A stretch of 64,000 nt of DNA, from positions 78,829-142,828 of the forward strand of contig CALUPH010000004.1 of assembly GCA_944322615.1 (NCBI GenBank), read 5' to 3'. Of the stretch, positions 59,973-64,000 are shown piece by piece. The stretch is from Candidatus Gastranaerophilales bacterium (GTDB taxonomy: Bacteria; Cyanobacteriota; Vampirovibrionia; Gastranaerophilales; Gastranaerophilaceae). Under the pieces are notes generated by a model. The model did no database searches, was not told the origin of the DNA, and worked only from the letters and a program-made list of their open reading frames with translations. Position 1 is the first letter of the stretch; the number at the start of each line of letters is the position of its first letter. A program made the position numbers and the translations under genes.

Positions 59973-60986
59973 ATGAAAAAGATGAATTTAGTGTCAGGCA
60001 TGCGCTCAACTGGTAAACTTCATTTGGGTCATTATATGGGAGTTCTGACAAATTGGGTTAAACTGCAGGAAGAATATAATTGTTTTTATTTTGTTGCAGA
60101 CTGGCATGCATTAACAACTAAATTTGATAAAACAGAAAATCTTAAACAGGATAAATTAGATGTTGTTTTAGATTGGTTGGCTTGCGGGCTTGATCCAAAC
60201 AAATCAACAATATATTTTCAATCAAAAGTATTACAAATTGCAGAGCTTCATATATTATTAAGTATGATTACACCAAATAACTGGGTAGAACGTGATCCTA
60301 CGTTGAAAGATATGGTAAAAGCGTTGAGAAATAAAGATGGAGAAAACAGTGAAAATGCTCCGCAATTAAGCTATGGATTATTGGGATATCCCGTATTAAT
60401 GTCAGCAGACATAATGGCAATGAATGGAGCAATAGTACCGGTAGGTGTTGATCAATTGGCACATTTGGAAATAACAAGAGATATTGCAAGAAGATTTAAT
60501 AATATATATAAGACGGAATTATTTAATGAGCCAAAACCTAAATTGACACAAATACCATTACTGTTAGGAGTGGATGGTCAAAAAATGGGTAAATCATTTA
60601 ATAATGATATTAAGATATCAGATGATGAAACGACGACTTCAAAGAAAATAATGCAGTGTATAACAGATAGAAGCCGTGTAAGAAAAGATGATTTGGGTCA
60701 TCCTGATAAATGTGAGGTCGCATTTAAATATTATCAGGCATTCGCATCAGAAGAGATTGTTTCTCAGGTTGAATGTGAATGTAAATTGGGACAAAGAGGT
60801 TGTGCTGATTGTAAAAGACAATTAGGGGCAATAATTAATGAAAAATTCGCTCCTATAAGAGAAAAAAGAGCAGAATATCAAAAAGACACAAACAAAGTAT
60901 ATGATATTATAAATGAAGGTAATAAAAAAGCTGCATTGGAAGCAGAGAAAACAATGCAAAAAGTTAGAGAAGCCATAAATATATAA
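59973..60986 (+). CDS. trpS: Tryptophanyl-tRNA synthetase
   Basis: About 337 residues; charges tRNA with tryptophan. The TIGH-type motif (TGKLHLGHYMG) near the start, the ATP/Trp pocket (VGVDQLAHLEITRDIARRFN in two stretches) and KMGKS are all clear. The ATG at 59973 has GAAAGG 6 nt upstream, so I prefer it to the ATG at 59943. A cysteine cluster (CECKLGQRGCADC) near residue ~270 could hold a metal or cluster, as in some TrpS enzymes. The next gene follows by 10 nt. Confidence 0.95.
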   Translation: MKKMNLVSGMRSTGKLHLGHYMGVLTNWVKLQEEYNCFYFVADWHALTTKFDKTENLKQDKLDVVLDWLACGLDPNKSTIYFQSKVLQIAELHILLSMITPNNWVERDPTLKDMVKALRNKDGENSENAPQLSYGLLGYPVLMSADIMAMNGAIVPVGVDQLAHLEITRDIARRFNNIYKTELFNEPKPKLTQIPLLLGVDGQKMGKSFNNDIKISDDETTTSKKIMQCITDRSRVRKDDLGHPDKCEVAFKYYQAFASEEIVSQVECECKLGQRGCADCKRQLGAIINEKFAPIREKRAEYQKDTNKVYDIINEGNKKAALEAEKTMQKVREAINI

Positions 60987-60996
60987 GGTATAAAAA

Positions 60997-62106
60997 GTGA
61001 GTAAAATAAAGGTTTTAACAATATTTGGTACACGTCCTGAAGCGATAAAGATGGCTCCATTGGTAAAAGAAATAGAAAAGAATTCTGACACATTGGAAAG
61101 CATAGTATGTGTGACAGCACAGCACAGGCAAATTTTGGATCAGGTACTTGAATTGTTTGAAATCAAACCTGATTATGATTTGGATATTATGAAAGATAAT
61201 CAGAATTTATGGTCTTTAACCAGCGATGTTCTTCTAAAAACTAAAGAAGTAATAGAAACGGTTAAACCTGATGTTGTATTGGTGCATGGTGATACAACAA
61301 CATCAATGGCCGCAGCACTATCAGCTTTTTATGCAAAAGTTCCGGTTGGACATGTAGAAGCAGGTTTGAGAACATTTAATAAGTATTATCCGTTTCCTGA
61401 AGAAATAAACAGAGTATTTGCCGATGCTGTATGCACATATCATTTTGCTCCGACAGATGAGTCTTGTGAAAATTTGAAAAAGTCTCAAATACCATCGGAA
61501 CATATATATAAAACAGGAAATACAGTAATAGATGCACTTATTTATACTGTTGAAAATCATAAAGAAGAAGTAAAAGGACTAAAATTAAACCCTGATTTAA
61601 AGACGATTTTATTAACATCTCATCGTCGAGAAAATTTTGGAGAACCAATTCGAGAAATTTGTAATGCTATTTTAGAACTTGTAAAGAATAACAAAGATAT
61701 AGAGGTTGTTTATCCTGTTCATCCAAACCCAAATGTGAGAAAGCCGGTATATGAATTATTAGGTGAAAAAGAAAGAATTCACCTGATAGACCCATTGGAA
61801 TATGCGCAATTCTGTAATTTAATGAAGAAAGCACATATAATTTTAACCGATTCAGGTGGAGTGCAAGAGGAAGCTCCTTCATTAGGTAAGCCCGTATTAG
61901 TACTAAGAGATACAACGGAACGTCCCGAAGCAGTAAAATATGGAACGGTAAAGCTCGTAGGTGCAAATAAGGATAAAATAATATCAATGGTAGAAAAACT
62001 ATTGAAAGATGATAGTGAATATAAAAAAATGTCTGAATCTATAAACCCATATGGAGATGGACATGCTTGTAAGAGAATTGTAGACGTTTTAAAAACAATA
62101 AAATAA
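60997..62106 (+). CDS. wecB: UDP-N-acetylglucosamine 2-epimerase (non-hydrolysing)
   Basis: 369 residues, GTG start. The family blocks GTRPEAIKMAPLV, HGDTTTSMAAALSAFY, GHVEAGLRTF, and DSGGVQEEAPSLGKPVLVLR are all present. It makes UDP-ManNAc from UDP-GlcNAc for surface polysaccharide or lipid-linked sugar. It follows trpS closely, though only genome layout links them. Together with GalE it supports rich glycan chemistry in this organism. Confidence 0.95.
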   Translation: MSKIKVLTIFGTRPEAIKMAPLVKEIEKNSDTLESIVCVTAQHRQILDQVLELFEIKPDYDLDIMKDNQNLWSLTSDVLLKTKEVIETVKPDVVLVHGDTTTSMAAALSAFYAKVPVGHVEAGLRTFNKYYPFPEEINRVFADAVCTYHFAPTDESCENLKKSQIPSEHIYKTGNTVIDALIYTVENHKEEVKGLKLNPDLKTILLTSHRRENFGEPIREICNAILELVKNNKDIEVVYPVHPNPNVRKPVYELLGEKERIHLIDPLEYAQFCNLMKKAHIILTDSGGVQEEAPSLGKPVLVLRDTTERPEAVKYGTVKLVGANKDKIISMVEKLLKDDSEYKKMSESINPYGDGHACKRIVDVLKTIK

Positions 62107-62143
62107 ATGTTTTAATGTCATATTTTAGTGGAATATATCATTT

Positions 62144-63727
62144 ATGTACAAAATTACAAAAAAAATATATAAAGAAAAGATTCCACAAAAAGTTTTAAGT
62201 CTATTTTCATCCAAAGAAAAAGTTAAATGGATAGTTAAAGATTATTTTGATTTTAGCAGTCTGATATATTTTATTGTTGTTCTTTGGGTAAATATAGAAA
62301 TAGTTTTTCCCGTTTTGTATCAAGATTATCAAATTTTATTTTGTGGTTTGAATTTTGAAAAAGGATTATATTCTTTTATTTCATATAATTTAATTGTCTT
62401 TTTTATGTTTTTTCTATTATTACAAGTTGTAGAGTATTATTTTTTTACAAAGATAATAATAACAAATAAGAAGTTGTATATTAATAGATTTTGTCATGTC
62501 ATAGCAATAGATAAAGATAATATAGATCCGTTTTCTATTATAAAAATAAATTTATATATTCCGTTTTATAGTTTAATAAAGACAATTGATGGAAAAGTAT
62601 ATTTTTTTCCATCTGTTTCATTAAGTAATGATATATATAAAGGGTTAAATGAGAACGATATAGTAAAAAGGAACCTTCTAGAAGCAAAAATTAAAGAACG
62701 AATTAAATTAGAAAAAGAGAAAAAAAGTAAAACCATATTTGGATTTAGTTGCCAAGTTTATAAAAAAATGGCTTCTTTTCCAATAGTAGGAAATTTTATA
62801 ATTTTTTTTACTTGTTTAGTACCATTAATATTTATATTCTATTTTATAAGTTTATGTGAATATGAATTCAATCAAATTTCTTTACCTGCCAAATTATTTA
62901 AATACAATGTAATACATAAAAGTTTAAAAGCATTTGATTCCCAAAATTTTCAAGATTGTAAAATAGCTGTCTTGTTGAGGGAAAAGCTATATGAGAATTA
63001 TCAGATTGTATACAATTCTTTTGATGATAAAAAGTATAATTCAATTGCTTCATTTTATTTGGTTGTTGACGAATTCAATTATTATAATGGTAAACAAAAA
63101 AGAAATTATAAAAACATAAAAGATAAAGATAAAGCATTAGAAAATTATATACGTCAAGAATCAATAATTCTTAGCGAAATTTCGAAAATTTTGAAAGAAT
63201 ATTCTTATAAAGATGAGTACTATGAAGCAAATATTCAAACTTCTTTAAACTGGAGAAAAGTTTTTCCTAAAGATATTGAATATTCGGTTCCTGATCGTTT
63301 AACCTTCTATTTGATTCTTGCTAATTTCTATATTAAAAACAATAGTAATTTGATAAATGTAGAAGAATATAAAAGTATATTGAATTCTTATGATGAAATA
63401 TTGAAGCAAGAGAAAGATAAAGACAGCATAATGTATAGGAGTATTAAAGAAAAAAGAAAAGCACCATATTATAATTATCTTTTAAATACTTTTTGGGGGG
63501 CATATTCATATGCAATACTAAATAGTGAGATAGAGAATAATGAAGAAAATTTTTGTAAGAATATCGAAATATTTAATAAATTTTCGAAAGTATATGTCTA
63601 TAGTGATAAATATAAAACAATGATGAAAAATATAAAAAAAGAATGTAATTATGAAATTAATAATAATTACGAAGAAGCTGTCAATAAGCCAAAAGAATAT
63701 AAAAATCATTTTAGAGAAGTGCATTAA
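62144..63727 (+). CDS. Membrane protein of unknown function with a PH-like segment
   Basis: 527 residues: two early helices (~43-62 and ~83-106), then a short beta-rich part (FTKIIITNKKLYINRFCHVI, then IDKDNIDPFSIIKI) like the bacterial PH/'bPH_2' domain, a third helix (~213-233) and a long Lys/Asn/Tyr-rich C-terminal region, probably helical and outside. No catalytic motif is seen. It is preceded by wecB and followed by a 273-bp gene-free stretch. The body is even more A/T-rich than the neighbours. Confidence 0.5.
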   Translation: MYKITKKIYKEKIPQKVLSLFSSKEKVKWIVKDYFDFSSLIYFIVVLWVNIEIVFPVLYQDYQILFCGLNFEKGLYSFISYNLIVFFMFFLLLQVVEYYFFTKIIITNKKLYINRFCHVIAIDKDNIDPFSIIKINLYIPFYSLIKTIDGKVYFFPSVSLSNDIYKGLNENDIVKRNLLEAKIKERIKLEKEKKSKTIFGFSCQVYKKMASFPIVGNFIIFFTCLVPLIFIFYFISLCEYEFNQISLPAKLFKYNVIHKSLKAFDSQNFQDCKIAVLLREKLYENYQIVYNSFDDKKYNSIASFYLVVDEFNYYNGKQKRNYKNIKDKDKALENYIRQESIILSEISKILKEYSYKDEYYEANIQTSLNWRKVFPKDIEYSVPDRLTFYLILANFYIKNNSNLINVEEYKSILNSYDEILKQEKDKDSIMYRSIKEKRKAPYYNYLLNTFWGAYSYAILNSEIENNEENFCKNIEIFNKFSKVYVYSDKYKTMMKNIKKECNYEINNNYEEAVNKPKEYKNHFREVH

Positions 63728-64000
63728 AAAACTCGCATTTACAAAGCTTAACATTTAAAAAAATACATGTTGAAAAGAAAATATGTTTAAATTACATTAA
63801 TAAATGTGGTTGATACCACAAACACAAAAGCTGATACATTATATAACAAATAATAACAAGCTAAAGTGTGGTCACCTAATGGTTTTGAATGGTGATTTTA
63901 AAAATTCCAAAAAAACCTCAAAGAAAAAATAAAAAATAAGTTGACAAAGTAGATTGAGGTGATAGGATGGAAGATGTCGCTGAGAGGCGATGAGTGAAAG
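63728..64000 (+). other. Gene-free right edge with a strong promoter
   Basis: No open reading frame of note. A TGTGGT/ACCACA hairpin lies near 63805-63822 with no T-run. Near the end an A-rich tract (63907-63939) stands directly before a near-perfect promoter, and the last ~30 bases can form a small GTCGC/GGCGA hairpin. The layout fits the upstream region of a stable-RNA operon whose body is outside the window. Confidence 0.5.
63941..63968 (+). promoter_or_regulatory. Strong sigma-70 promoter with an UP-element-like A-tract
   Basis: Perfect TTGACA (63941-63946), a 16-bp spacer, then TAGGAT (63963-63968), with a ~35-bp A-rich stretch just upstream as in rRNA and tRNA promoters. The product would start near 63975 and read off the right edge. 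Confidence 0.6.

Noticed and set aside
1..64000. CRISPR arrays, tRNA genes and prophage.
   Set aside because: I saw no regularly spaced repeats, no TTCGANNCC-type T-loop with a matching acceptor stem, and no capsid, terminase or integrase genes.
1..64000. Alternative genetic code with TGA read as an amino acid.
   Set aside because: Several genes end at TGA with a new gene starting at once (for example ATGA overlaps at 6950 and 24510), and conserved proteins carry no internal TGA.

Overview
The window is AT-rich (roughly 30% GC by eye) and densely coded, and it reads as the chromosome of a Gram-negative-type, probably anaerobic bacterium. Signs of an outer membrane are a heptosyltransferase-like GT9 enzyme, a TolC-type outer-membrane factor, NagZ and sugar-nucleotide enzymes (GalE, WecB). 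Signs of anaerobic life are the oxygen-sensitive ribonucleotide reductase NrdD and its activase NrdG. A flagellar/type III export-gate cluster (FliM/N-like, FliO, FliP, FliQ, FliR), several c-di-GMP-type proteins, and lineage-specific small families (the 'ISFGK-IP' tandem pair, the 40.6-41.7 kb membrane pair) make me suspect Candidatus Gastranaerophilales (Vampirovibrionia/'Melainabacteria'). That placement is inference from gene content. There is no rRNA, tRNA, CRISPR array or prophage block inside the window. The right edge carries a strong promoter that looks like the start of a stable-RNA operon.

Layout. 0-2.2 kb: cut-off GT2 glycosyltransferase and gltX (minus). 2.3-5.8 kb: a tight plus-strand phospholipid cluster (CDP-alcohol phosphatidyltransferase fused to a flavodoxin, methyltransferase, CdsA-like, PlsC-like). 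5.9-7.5 kb: YeiH-like exporter and a GNAT. 7.5-10.2 kb: nrdG-nrdD (minus) with a Fur-like box and a good promoter. 10.4-11.5 kb: an XRE regulator with tandem operators, a small divergent gene, and a candidate ~100-nt structured RNA. 11.5-15.5 kb: peptide-type ABC permease pair, MgtC, acyltransferase and a small gene apparently broken at an A7 run. 15.5-18.9 kb (minus): hpt, tilS and a membrane protein split by a frameshift. 19.0-25.1 kb: cupin, pseudo-M48 protein, MscS, galE, acyltransferase 3, and two tandem GNAT-like proteins. 25.2-30.8 kb (minus): accB-accC, a GGDEF/degenerate HD-GYP protein, GT9. 31.3-35.3 kb (minus): export gate, with a pilus/secretin N-domain protein between fliQ and fliR. 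35.5-39.8 kb: DNA methyltransferase with a DUF1653-like partner, LOG protein, response regulator plus TPR-GAF-HD-GYP. 39.9-43.7 kb: GT2, lineage-specific membrane pair, SulP, XRE regulator. 43.8-48.4 kb (minus): repeat-rich secreted protein, NagZ, GH13-like protein lacking its expected nucleophile, small secreted protein.

48.6-52.9 kb is the most unusual part: three tandem kelch-like surface proteins that share leader and N-terminus but diverge afterwards. Each is followed by an identical 77-bp palindromic element with REP/RAYT-like architecture. After this come an AMIN-like protein, a STAS protein, rsmI, an SF1 helicase-nuclease fusion, TolC, trpS, wecB and a membrane protein of unknown function.

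Themes that tie genes together are envelope and lipid construction (phospholipid cluster, accBC, acyltransferases, GTs, GalE/WecB, NagZ), c-di-GMP and surface-appendage control (two HD-GYP proteins, the export gate, a pilus-type domain), and local gene duplication with repeats.
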